From contig CALCKS010000222.1 in assembly GCA_937965895.1 (NCBI GenBank), positions 1 through 5,701 on the forward strand: a stretch of DNA of 5,701 bases, given 5' to 3'. How positions within the stretch are numbered: the stretch's first letter is position 1; every line of letters starts with the position of its first letter. Below are positions 1 to 5,701 of this stretch, in pieces. The notes beneath the pieces were generated by a model. The model made no database searches, was not told the DNA's origin, and saw nothing but the letters and a program-made list of their open reading frames with translations. This DNA comes from an uncultured Campylobacter sp. (GTDB lineage: Bacteria > Campylobacterota > Campylobacteria > Campylobacterales > Campylobacteraceae). The position numbers and the translations under genes are program-made.

Positions 1-79
1 CGCAAACACTGCTAAATCCCCATAATACGCCGCCAAGAAGCGTGATGAAAACGCCGAAAAATTCGCTCTGTGATCTCAT
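1..79 (-). CDS. DMT/EamA-family transporter, N-terminal fragment (runs off the window)
   Basis: Only the first 26 codons are present; the rest lies beyond position 1. They begin MRSQSEFFGVFITLLGG and continue VLWGFSSVC. A short polar N-terminus runs into a hydrophobic helix with the GG-x-x-WGFSS pattern typical of the first membrane segment of drug/metabolite transporter (EamA) proteins. Such proteins are usually about 300 residues with ten membrane helices in the inner membrane and export or import small metabolites; the substrate cannot be guessed here. The ATG at 79 is preceded by a good Shine-Dalgarno sequence (TAAGG, 6 nt away), which supports this start. An in-frame TTG lies further upstream but lacks such support. 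The gene follows the AT-rich nuclease gene on the same strand after 154 nt. Base composition has returned to the host-like range. The family call rests on one helix only, so it is likely but not certain. Confidence 0.7.
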   Translation of the reverse strand, partial: MRSQSEFFGVFITLLGGVLWGFSSVC

Positions 80-85
80 TTGCCG

Positions 86-90
86 CCTTA
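86..90 (-). promoter_or_regulatory. Ribosome binding site of the DMT/EamA gene
   Basis: On the minus strand TAAGG lies 6 nt before the ATG at 79. It is the only purine-rich Shine-Dalgarno match near this end and fixes the start of the partial transporter gene. Confidence 0.65.
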
Positions 91-111
91 AATTTAAAGC
101 CAAAGTATACA

Positions 112-127
112 AGCTTATGCTTAAGCT
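112..127. repeat. Perfect 6-4-6 inverted repeat upstream of the transporter gene
   Basis: AGCTTA (112-117) and TAAGCT (122-127) are exact inverted copies around a TGCT loop. On the minus strand the repeat lies immediately upstream of TATACT (104-109), a possible -10 box about 25 nt before the transporter ATG. It could be an operator or an RNA hairpin. It is not a factor-independent terminator, since no T-run follows on either strand. No regulator gene is seen nearby. Confidence 0.4.
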
Positions 128-192
128 GGGGTTAAATTTGGGGAAACTCATAAGGCTTGTAGTAGTATAAGATCTTAAAAAATGAACTTTAT

Positions 193-220
193 ATTTTATT
201 TTTACCACTGAATGTGTCAA
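193..220 (-). promoter_or_regulatory. Candidate sigma-70 promoter for the transporter gene
   Basis: On the minus strand a perfect -35 TTGACA (220-215) is followed after 16 nt by TAAAAT (198-193, five of six matches to TATAAT). Transcription would start near 186, giving a leader of about 105 nt that includes the inverted repeat at 112-127. It sits just past the stop codon of the nuclease gene, so it would serve the downstream transporter. The DNA is very AT-rich, so chance matches are likely. A second possible -10, TATACT at 104-109, lies closer to the gene. Confidence 0.35.
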
Positions 221-233
221 TATAATAATTCTA

Positions 234-1286
234 TCAACTATCTGCTTTTATAATAAAATAATGATGTTTTTCAAATTTTTTATCCACAAAGACATGTAAA
301 TCAAACTGTAAATTAAATTTCTCCTCTATTAGTGCTTCTTTAAATGCATTTTCCAATATATCCATATTAATATCCAACCGAAATGGTAATGACCACACTA
401 AATAACCTGCAAAATTTTCTATACCTCTTTTTTCAAATTTATTTTTTAAATTATATACATGACCTTCTTTTTGTAAAAATATATCTTTTACAAGTTTCTT
501 TAATGGCTCTTTATCATAGCTTTCTATATAGCACGCCTTTAACTCACTTGCTACATTATCAATACTTCTAGATTTAACCATATGGTCTATTGGGCATATA
601 TCTACGTATTTTCCGTAATATTCAACGTTTTTATTTTCCATAAAGTTATAAATATCTTCAAGTATTTCATTAAAAAATTTATCTATTGAGTTTGTTTTAA
701 AATTTATCTTAAAAGTCCGGTCTCTACAAAAAATATTTTTACCAAATAGGCTTAGACCTATAATAGCATCTAATATACGTGATGCAAATATATCGTCATT
801 TTGTTTAAATTTTATTTCAAACTTGTATGTTTTGCCGTTTTTCTGCATAACCAAATCACAAGATCCTGGCGTACGATTAAAGCTGACTACCTTATAGCTA
901 TCTCTCACCAAATGTTGATATGATAAAAATTCTATAAACACTGAGTGTACTTTATTTGTAAAGTTTTTTATATCAAGATTTTTTATTTCTTCCAGTGCAT
1001 TTTCAATAAGACAGTTTGGCAAATCAGAATAATTAGGCAAAATATTGTAATTTTCGTTTACAATACTCTTAACAAAGAGCTGAATAAGATTGGATGCTAT
1101 AAATTGGTCACCATCTTTACCTTTTGATATACAATCTTTTATATATTTTTGAAAGTATTTAAAAATTAATTTTTGAGATATTGATAAATTTGTATTATCT
1201 ACATCAAATTCTGTAAATAACTTCACCCAATTATCTGGAATATCTTTGGATGTTTTTGGAACACGCACATAATAAATACTACACAT
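234..1286 (-). CDS. Putative PD-(D/E)XK-fold nuclease, orphan, AT-rich
   Basis: This is a 350-residue soluble protein with no signal peptide or membrane helix. I do not recognise the family as a whole. Residues about 115-165 show a PD-(D/E)XK nuclease core: a helix with E119 (FIEF), a strand ending in GSCDLV with D144, a short KNGK turn, then FEIK with E157 and K159. Asp, 13 residues, Glu-x-Lys is the classic metal-binding and catalytic arrangement of restriction endonucleases, Holliday-junction resolvases and Mrr-like enzymes. Regions 1-110 and 200-350 match nothing I know; they may handle DNA recognition or oligomerisation. The ATG at 1286 is the first possible start because an in-frame TAA lies three codons upstream. 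Its ribosome site is weak (GGGGA about 12 nt away). Sampled lines are about 17-40% GC (mostly near 20-25%) against about 50-60% in carB, suggesting transfer. Its position between housekeeping carB and a transporter suggests an accessory insertion, perhaps defence. No methylase partner is in view. Function is inference. Confidence 0.7.
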   Translation of the reverse strand: MCSIYYVRVPKTSKDIPDNWVKLFTEFDVDNTNLSISQKLIFKYFQKYIKDCISKGKDGDQFIASNLIQLFVKSIVNENYNILPNYSDLPNCLIENALEEIKNLDIKNFTNKVHSVFIEFLSYQHLVRDSYKVVSFNRTPGSCDLVMQKNGKTYKFEIKFKQNDDIFASRILDAIIGLSLFGKNIFCRDRTFKINFKTNSIDKFFNEILEDIYNFMENKNVEYYGKYVDICPIDHMVKSRSIDNVASELKACYIESYDKEPLKKLVKDIFLQKEGHVYNLKNKFEKRGIENFAGYLVWSLPFRLDINMDILENAFKEALIEEKFNLQFDLHVFVDKKFEKHHYFIIKADS

Positions 1287-1383
1287 TATAAAAATTTATC
1301 CCCATATCTTTACTTCTAAATTTTTTAGATAAAGCAAAAACTATACAAATATCTTGATAATTTATTTGGCGATTATATTCCAT
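1279..1383 (-). CDS. Possible 34-residue small ORF overlapping the nuclease start
   Basis: An ATG at 1383 opens a 34-codon frame, MEYNRQINYQDI... ending ...MGINFYNV, with a TAG at 1281-1279. Its end overlaps the nuclease start by 8 nt (ATGTGTAG), an arrangement common in coupled genes. Its ATG in turn overlaps a TAA of another frame (TAATG). The peptide is basic, lacks a membrane helix and resembles nothing I know. It has no clear Shine-Dalgarno sequence, and the best nearby promoter (1399-1372) would start transcription inside it. It may be a leader peptide, the tail of a lost upstream gene, or a chance frame in AT-rich DNA; chance is the most likely. Confidence 0.2.
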   Translation of the reverse strand: MEYNRQINYQDICIVFALSKKFRSKDMGINFYNV

Positions 1384-1399
1384 TATAAAGCCAACTCAA
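1372..1399 (-). promoter_or_regulatory. Candidate sigma-70 promoter for the nuclease gene
   Basis: On the minus strand TTGAGT (1399-1394) is followed after 16 nt by a perfect TATAAT (1377-1372). A second TATAAT lies at 1387-1382. Transcription would start near 1365, about 80 nt before the nuclease ATG at 1286. This would let the nuclease gene be expressed independently of carB. The box matches are good but the region is AT-rich and nothing else confirms it. Confidence 0.4.
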
Positions 1400-1600
1400 A
1401 TTCTATCGGCACCAATCCACTAAATTTTCCTAATCGGGCACCTAATTATTATTTTGTATTTTTGCAAAGCAGTTTTTCTGGAATCGCTTAGGTAGATTGT
1501 GTAAAAATTTGCGCCAATTTGCAAGAAATAGACAAGTGCGGTCAAATTTAACTTCATCCCAAACAAGCTTTGCTAAAAAATGCAAAAGCTCAAATTTGAG
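1386..1600 (-). pseudogene. Possible degraded coding remnant (mobile-element-like), stop-ridden
   Basis: This covers most of the 340-nt gap between carB and the nuclease gene (1287-1626), in which I find no intact gene. On the minus strand a frame is open for 52 codons (1600-1445), including WDEVKFDRTCLFLANWRKFL, with a TAG at 1444-1442. The same frame then meets further stops but still reads ENLVDWCR and NLSWLYNG. A second frame (1445-1386) reads GARLGKFSG followed by VPIEFELAL and a stop. Its RLxxxxGLxPxEFE pattern recalls the C-terminal end of IS3-family transposases (RxHSxLGxLSPxEFE). The matches are short and in different frames, so this could be a decayed insertion sequence, a dispersed Campylobacter intergenic repeat, or coincidence. 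Confidence 0.22.
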
Positions 1601-1608
1601 TCAAATTT
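1574..1608 (-). terminator. Weak candidate terminator downstream of carB
   Basis: On the minus strand AAATTTG and CAAATTT (1608-1592) can form a 7-bp stem with a 3-nt ACT loop. A T-rich stretch follows (CTTTTGC then ATTTTTT). It starts about 20 nt after the carB stop, where transcription of the mreC-carB unit should end. The stem is AU-rich and therefore weak, and its arms are simply two copies of the very common AAATTT motif, so the call is tentative. Confidence 0.3.
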
Positions 1609-1626
1609 AACCGCGCAAATTTAGCC

Positions 1627-4600
1627 TCACTCGCCGCCTAAATACTCCTGTAAACTTTTGACTTCGAGCGCGCTGCCGTCTTGCACGCTTTTTAGCGATT
1701 TGGCCGCGGCTAGAGCCGCCGACATCGTCGTAAAATACGGGATCTTAAACCGCATGATGTTTTGTCTGATTTTCTTGCCGTCCTCGCTGTTTGACTTGCT
1801 ATCGCTAGTGTTGATGACGAGCGCGATGTCGCCGTTTTTGAGCCTATCCTCGACGTTTGGGCGACCTTCGCTGATTTTGTAGACGAACTCGCTCTCTACG
1901 CCCGCATCATTTAAAATTTTATACGTTCCGCCGGTGGCGATGATTTTAAAGCCAAGATTTATTAGCTCGCGCGCCAAATTTGAGGCGTATTTTTTATCCG
2001 CATCGGCTAGCGTCAAAAAGACTAGACCGCTTGTCGGCAGTGAGTTGCTCGCAGCGATCTGGCTTTTTGCAAAGCTTTTTGCAAAGCTCTCGGATATTCC
2101 CATAACCTCGCCCGTACTTTTCATCTCAGGCCCCAGGATTAGATCCGCACCCGAGAGCTTGTTAAACGGAAATACGGCTTCTTTTACGCAGACATGGTTT
2201 TTCACGCGAGGCTTGAGTATGCCGCGCTCCTCGTAAACCGCGCCGTAGTTGTCGTAAAATTTAAGCGCCTCGCGTAAACCCCCTTGCCACATAACGCGCG
2301 TGGCGACCTTTGCCATCGGCACGCCCGTCGCCTTGCTAACAAACGGCACGGTGCGGCTGGCGCGCGGGTTTACCTCGATCATGAAAAGTTCGTTCTCGTA
2401 TATGGCAAACTGGATATTCATAAGCCCCACGACGCCCAAATTTAGCGCGATGTCGCGAGTTTGGTTTTCCACCTTTTCGATCATCTGCGTGGTCAAATTT
2501 AGCGGAGGTAGTATGCACGCGCTATCGCCGCTGTGGATGCCCGCCTCCTCGATGTGCTGCATCACGGCGCCGATATAGACGTCCTTGCCGTCGCTGATCG
2601 CGTCCACGTCGAGCTCCACGGCGTCTTGTAAAAATTTATCGATTAGCACGGGCGAGTGGTTGCTGACCTTGACCGCTTCGCTCATGTATAGGCGTAGCTC
2701 CTCATCGCTATGCACCCGCCTCATCGCGCGGCCGCCTAGTACGTAGCTAGGGCGCACGAGCACCGGATAACCGATAGCGGCGGCCTTTTCTAGCGCCTCT
2801 TTTTCGCTTGTCGCAGTGTCGTTTCGCGGCTGTTTGACGCCTATTTTAGAGATAAATTCGCTAAATTTCTTTCTATCCTCGGCAACGTCGATCGTGCGAG
2901 CGCTGGTGCCGATGATTTTCGCGCCCGCTATGCTTAGGCGTTTGGCAAATTTTAGCGGAGTCTGACCGCCGAAATGCACGATCACGCCATCCGGATTCTC
3001 ATGCTCGATCACGGCTCTAACGTGCTCGAAATCAATCGGCTCAAAGTACAAAATATCGCTCGTGTCGTAGTCGGTGCTGACGGTTTCGGGGTTGCAGTTG
3101 TACATTATAGTTTTGATGCCCATATCGCGCAGAGCGTAGCTAGCGTGCACGCAGCAGTAGTCAAACTCTATGCCCTGACCTATGCGGTTCGGGCCGCCGC
3201 CGATGATCATCACTTTTTTCTCTTTTTGCGCCGAATTTGCGTTTAAATTCGGCTCGGCGAAATTTGACGAAAGATGCGGTAGTTTCGTGATATTCGTCGT
3301 CGAGTAAAGATACGGCGTGAGCGCCTTAAACTCGCCCGCGCAGGTATCTACTTCGTTGTATTCGAGGTTTATGCCCATTTTCTCGCGCGCAAAATAAATA
3401 TCGTTTTGACCCAGGTCGAGGTTGTCTTTTAAATTTATCAGGTGCGCGATCATCTTGTCCGAAAAGCCCATCGTTTTGGCCTCTCTTAGTAGCGGCTCGT
3501 CGTTTAGGATATCCATATCGATGCGCTCTTCAAATTTAACGATCTGCCAAATTTGATCCAAAAACCACGGATCGATCTTGCTCATCTCGTGCACCTCAGC
3601 CACGCTAAACCCGTCTCGAAACGCCTGCGCGACATATAAAATACGGCTTTCGTTCGCATTTCTAAGGCCGTAAATTAGCGCGTTTTTCTCCAAATTTACG
3701 AAGTTAAATCCATAGTAATCCTTTTCCATCGAGCAAAGCGCCTTTTGGATACTTTCCTTAAACGTCCTGCCGATCGCCATCACCTCGCCCACGCTCTTCA
3801 TCGCTGTGCCTAGATACGGGTTTGCGCCCGGGAATTTCTCAAACGTAAAGCGCGGGATCTTGGTCACGATGTAGTCGATGACAGGCTCAAAGCTAGCAGG
3901 CGTGCCGGTGATGTCGTTTTTGATCTCATCCAGGCTAAAGCCTACGGCTAGCAGCGTCGCGACCTTGGCGATCGGGTAGCCCGTGGCCTTGCTTGCTAGC
4001 GCCGAGCTACGGCTTACGCGCGGATTCATCTCGATAACGATCATGCGGCCGGTTTTTGGATTTATGGCAAACTGTACGTTGCTACCGCCCGTATCCACGC
4101 CGATCTCGCGTAAGATTTTAAAACTCGCGTCGCGCATAGCCTGATACTCTTTGTCAGTTAGAGTAAGAGCCGGCGCAACCGTGATGCTGTCGCCCGTATG
4201 CACGCCCATAGGATCGAGGTTTTCGATCGAGCAGACGATAATGCAGTTGTCGTTGCGGTCGCGGATGACCTCCATCTCGTACTCTTTCCAGCCTAGTAAG
4301 CTCTCTTCGACCAAAATTTCATGTATCGGGCTGGCGTCTAGGCCGGTTTGGGCTAGTTCTTTAAATTCGTCGATATTATACGCCACGCCGCTACCTGCGC
4401 CGCCTAGAGTATAGCTAGCGCGGATGATGAGCGGAAAGCCGATGTTTGCGGCTGCGGCTAACGCCTCGTCCATGTCGTAGGCGTACTGGCTTTGCGGCAG
4501 ATCCATGCCGATCTTTTGCATCGCCTTTTTAAACTCCTGCCTATCCTCGCCTTTTTTGATAGCTTGCGGGTTGGCGCCTAGAAATTTGACGCCGCCAAGC

Positions 4601-4920
4601 ATGTCCGCCTCATATAGCTGCATCGCGACGTTTAGCGCGACCTGGCCGCCCATCGTAGGCAGTATGGCATCGACCTTTTCTTTATCTATGATGCGCTTGA
4701 TGCTCTCTTTGGTTATCGGCTCGACGTATGTAGCGTCGGCGAAATCCGGATCGGTCATGATGGTAGCCGGGTTTGAGTTTATGAGTACGACGCGGTAGCC
4801 AAGCTGCTTTAGCGTCTTTGCAGCTTGCGTGCCGCTGTAGTCAAATTCGCACGCTTGGCCTATGACGATAGGGCCGCTGCCGATGAGTAAAACGGTGTTG
4901 ATGTCGGTTCTTTTTGGCAT
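1627..4920 (-). CDS. carB: Carbamoyl-phosphate synthase large subunit
   Basis: With the glutaminase subunit CarA (not in this window), CarB makes carbamoyl phosphate from glutamine-derived ammonia, bicarbonate and two ATP, feeding arginine and pyrimidine synthesis in the cytoplasm. The 1097 residues are slightly longer than the E. coli protein (1073) and hold all expected domains. The carboxyphosphate ATP-grasp half (about 1-400) has GSGPIVIGQACEFDYSG, TMGGQ, R127, R167, H241 (HTGDS) and E297/N299 (IEMNP). An oligomerisation region follows (about 400-545). The second ATP-grasp half (about 568-950) has GGGPNRIGQGIEFDYCC, R723, HSGDSA and E849/N851 (IEVNPRASR). An MGS-like allosteric domain (about 963-1080) has ATGGT, K1015 in SEGRPNVEDR, and INTS at 1036-1039. 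The linker near 545-568 is about 13 residues longer than in E. coli. The ATG overlaps the mreC stop (TAATG) and has a strong AAAGGA 6 nt upstream. No catalytic residue I checked is missing; it appears functional. Confidence 0.98.
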   Translation of the reverse strand: MPKRTDINTVLLIGSGPIVIGQACEFDYSGTQAAKTLKQLGYRVVLINSNPATIMTDPDFADATYVEPITKESIKRIIDKEKVDAILPTMGGQVALNVAMQLYEADMLGGVKFLGANPQAIKKGEDRQEFKKAMQKIGMDLPQSQYAYDMDEALAAAANIGFPLIIRASYTLGGAGSGVAYNIDEFKELAQTGLDASPIHEILVEESLLGWKEYEMEVIRDRNDNCIIVCSIENLDPMGVHTGDSITVAPALTLTDKEYQAMRDASFKILREIGVDTGGSNVQFAINPKTGRMIVIEMNPRVSRSSALASKATGYPIAKVATLLAVGFSLDEIKNDITGTPASFEPVIDYIVTKIPRFTFEKFPGANPYLGTAMKSVGEVMAIGRTFKESIQKALCSMEKDYYGFNFVNLEKNALIYGLRNANESRILYVAQAFRDGFSVAEVHEMSKIDPWFLDQIWQIVKFEERIDMDILNDEPLLREAKTMGFSDKMIAHLINLKDNLDLGQNDIYFAREKMGINLEYNEVDTCAGEFKALTPYLYSTTNITKLPHLSSNFAEPNLNANSAQKEKKVMIIGGGPNRIGQGIEFDYCCVHASYALRDMGIKTIMYNCNPETVSTDYDTSDILYFEPIDFEHVRAVIEHENPDGVIVHFGGQTPLKFAKRLSIAGAKIIGTSARTIDVAEDRKKFSEFISKIGVKQPRNDTATSEKEALEKAAAIGYPVLVRPSYVLGGRAMRRVHSDEELRLYMSEAVKVSNHSPVLIDKFLQDAVELDVDAISDGKDVYIGAVMQHIEEAGIHSGDSACILPPLNLTTQMIEKVENQTRDIALNLGVVGLMNIQFAIYENELFMIEVNPRASRTVPFVSKATGVPMAKVATRVMWQGGLREALKFYDNYGAVYEERGILKPRVKNHVCVKEAVFPFNKLSGADLILGPEMKSTGEVMGISESFAKSFAKSQIAASNSLPTSGLVFLTLADADKKYASNLARELINLGFKIIATGGTYKILNDAGVESEFVYKISEGRPNVEDRLKNGDIALVINTSDSKSNSEDGKKIRQNIMRFKIPYFTTMSAALAAAKSLKSVQDGSALEVKSLQEYLGGE
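2063..2086. repeat. Perfect 12-bp tandem duplication inside carB
   Basis: The unit CTTTTTGCAAAG occurs twice back to back (2063-2074, 2075-2086). On the minus strand it encodes SFAKSFAK at CarB residues 945-952, just before the allosteric domain. E. coli CarB has a repeat-like stretch of the same length here (FAEAFAKAQ), so this is not an insertion; only the nucleotide identity of the two copies is notable. Confidence 0.6.
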
Positions 4921-5675
4921 TATTTTTCCTTTGTTACGACGTATAGATACGAGGGGATGGTTATGCTTACGTATGGCTTTACGGCCGCGCTTTTATATAG
5001 GCTCTCTTGGATCACGCCAGTGACCTTGCCCACTGAAATCCCGCTGAAAAATATCCCGTCAAGCCCGCTCGTGACGACCTCGTCGCCCTCTTTGGGACTC
5101 AGCCACTGGGGGATAAATTTCACCGTTATTCCGTCTTTGCTCCCGTGCGCTATGCCCGGGATCTTTTCCTCGCCGATTGAAACGGCAAATATACTTTTTG
5201 GATCGTTTTGTAGCAAGGCCATTGGATTTCCGTCCTTGCTCACGACGATACCAGCGCTCTTGCCTTGGTAAATCAGTCCGTAAATTTTAGACTCGTCATA
5301 GCCGCTAAATTTATCCAGCCAGACCTTGTCGTAATCGCTGATATTTACATAGCTAAGCGCCCGCACGAGCTGGACTCTAGGCTCGTAGGCGGTCGAGTTT
5401 TTATCGACCAAAATTTCATTTAGCTCTTTTGCAAAGCTTGAAAGCAGAGCTGCCGATTTTTCCAGTTCGGCGTTTTGAGCGCGAAGCTGCTTTATCTCCT
5501 CGCGTTGCCTAAAATGCTCGTTTACGCCGTCTTTTACAAATTTGACCGCGTCGTCGTAGGCGGCGACTACGCGGCTGTTTAAATTTACGACGTATCCCGA
5601 GATAAGCGCGCCTCTATCAAGAGAAAAAAATACCAGCGCGCCGATGAGAGCGACGAATAAAATTTTACTCTTCAT
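4920..5675 (-). CDS. mreC: Rod shape-determining protein MreC
   Basis: MreC is the periplasmic scaffold of the cell-elongation machinery. It links cytoplasmic MreB filaments and MreD to the peptidoglycan synthases RodA and PBP2. The 251-residue protein shows the family layout. A short basic N-terminus (MKSK) is followed by a single membrane anchor (about 5-19, ILFVALIGALVFFSL). A helical, likely coiled-coil stretch spans about 35-90 (REEIKQLRAQNAELEKS). Two beta-barrel subdomains follow from about 98 to 247. The diagnostic segment is TSGLDGIFFSGISVGKVTGV at 202-221, close to the TSGLGGxFPxGxxVGxV motif of the family. It is somewhat shorter than E. coli MreC, as in other epsilonproteobacteria. 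The ATG at 5675 has no visible Shine-Dalgarno sequence but lies 11 nt inside the end of the upstream frame, so its translation probably depends on the preceding mreB. Its stop overlaps the carB start by one base. Confidence 0.93.
   Translation of the reverse strand: MKSKILFVALIGALVFFSLDRGALISGYVVNLNSRVVAAYDDAVKFVKDGVNEHFRQREEIKQLRAQNAELEKSAALLSSFAKELNEILVDKNSTAYEPRVQLVRALSYVNISDYDKVWLDKFSGYDESKIYGLIYQGKSAGIVVSKDGNPMALLQNDPKSIFAVSIGEEKIPGIAHGSKDGITVKFIPQWLSPKEGDEVVTSGLDGIFFSGISVGKVTGVIQESLYKSAAVKPYVSITIPSYLYVVTKEK
4927..4932 (-). promoter_or_regulatory. Ribosome binding site of carB within the end of mreC
   Basis: On the minus strand AAAGGA lies 6 nt before the carB ATG, inside the final Lys-Glu-Lys codons of mreC. 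With the TAATG overlap it fits translational coupling of carB to mreC and confirms the carB start. Confidence 0.8.
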
Positions 5676-5701
5676 TTACGAGTTGTTGTAAAAATTTAAT
5701 C
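5665..5701 (-). CDS. mreB: C-terminal end of an upstream gene, probably mreB (partial)
   Basis: Only the last eleven complete codons lie in the window, reading IKFLQQLVNEE before a TAA at 5667-5665. The frame overlaps the mreC start by 11 nt. The residues alone are too few to identify the protein. The name rests on position: mreB directly precedes mreC in C. jejuni and most rod-shaped bacteria, and an acidic helical C-terminus is compatible with MreB, the actin-like filament protein of the elongation complex. The close overlap suggests one transcript and coupled translation with mreC. Confidence 0.5.
   Translation of the reverse strand, partial: IKFLQQLVNEE

Noticed and set aside
383..1127. 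Two plus-strand frames of about 60 codons within the nuclease ORF
   Set aside because: They are hydrophobic, low-complexity readings of the complement of an AT-rich gene, without ribosome sites or family resemblance.
1339..1490. Plus-strand open stretch in the gap, reading NSIGTNPLNFPNRAP
   Set aside because: It has no usable start codon or ribosome site and resembles no protein I know.
109..1570. ACAAGCTT at 109-116 and 1563-1570, both beside hairpins and AAATTTG, as direct repeats bounding an inserted island
   Set aside because: The identity is only 8 nt, the flanking similarity needs several gaps, and AAATTTG is everywhere in this DNA. No target duplication is convincing.
1566..1590. AGCTTTGC / GCAAAAGCT hairpin as the carB terminator
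   Set aside because: The stem has a bulge, and the T-rich stretch lies in the loop rather than after the stem on the minus strand.
2063..2086. The 12-bp tandem repeat in carB as a recent in-frame insertion
   Set aside because: The E. coli protein has a stretch of the same length and similar pattern (FAEAFAKAQ), so no residues were added; only the codons of the two halves are identical.
1658..5271. Long open frames on the plus strand and a second minus frame (2336-2518) inside carB and mreC
   Set aside because: They lie antisense or out of frame within clearly conserved genes and encode no recognisable domains; they are shadows of GC-richer coding DNA.

Overview
The window looks like a chromosomal segment of a Campylobacter, most likely one of the higher-GC, mostly oral species (C. 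showae, rectus, curvus or gracilis group). Three things point there. The gene order mreB-mreC-carB matches the order I know from C. jejuni (Cj0276, Cj0277, Cj0279). CarB and MreC are full length and epsilonproteobacterial in style. The DNA is also saturated with AAATTT (usually CAAATTT or TAAATTT), even inside genes of roughly 50% GC. The species is inference.

Every supported gene reads on the minus strand, so transcription runs from high to low coordinates. Positions 5701-5665 hold the last codons of a gene that is probably mreB. Next is mreC (5675-4920), a membrane-anchored cell-shape protein. Then comes carB (4920-1627), the large subunit of carbamoyl-phosphate synthetase. The three overlap slightly: mreB/mreC by 11 nt and mreC/carB by 1 nt (TAATG). 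They look like one translationally coupled transcription unit joining cell-wall elongation to arginine and pyrimidine precursor supply.

Below carB lies a gap of about 340 nt (1626-1287). It has a cluster of AAATTT motifs and a weak candidate terminator, then stop-ridden sequence that still reads like protein in places (a possible degraded mobile element), a 34-codon ORF, and a candidate promoter. The gap leads into a 350-codon, very AT-rich ORF (1286-234) carrying a PD-(D/E)XK nuclease signature (D144, E157-x-K159). Its sampled GC is near 25%, against about 50-60% in sampled carB lines, so it looks horizontally acquired. No methyltransferase, helicase or other defence partner is visible in the window. 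After a 154-nt spacer with a candidate promoter and an inverted repeat, the window ends inside the first 26 codons of a DMT/EamA-type membrane transporter (79-1).

The best candidate for something new is the orphan nuclease ORF with the scrambled DNA upstream of it. The second is the extreme AAATTT density, which fits the RAATTY motif used for self-DNA recognition during natural transformation in C. jejuni.
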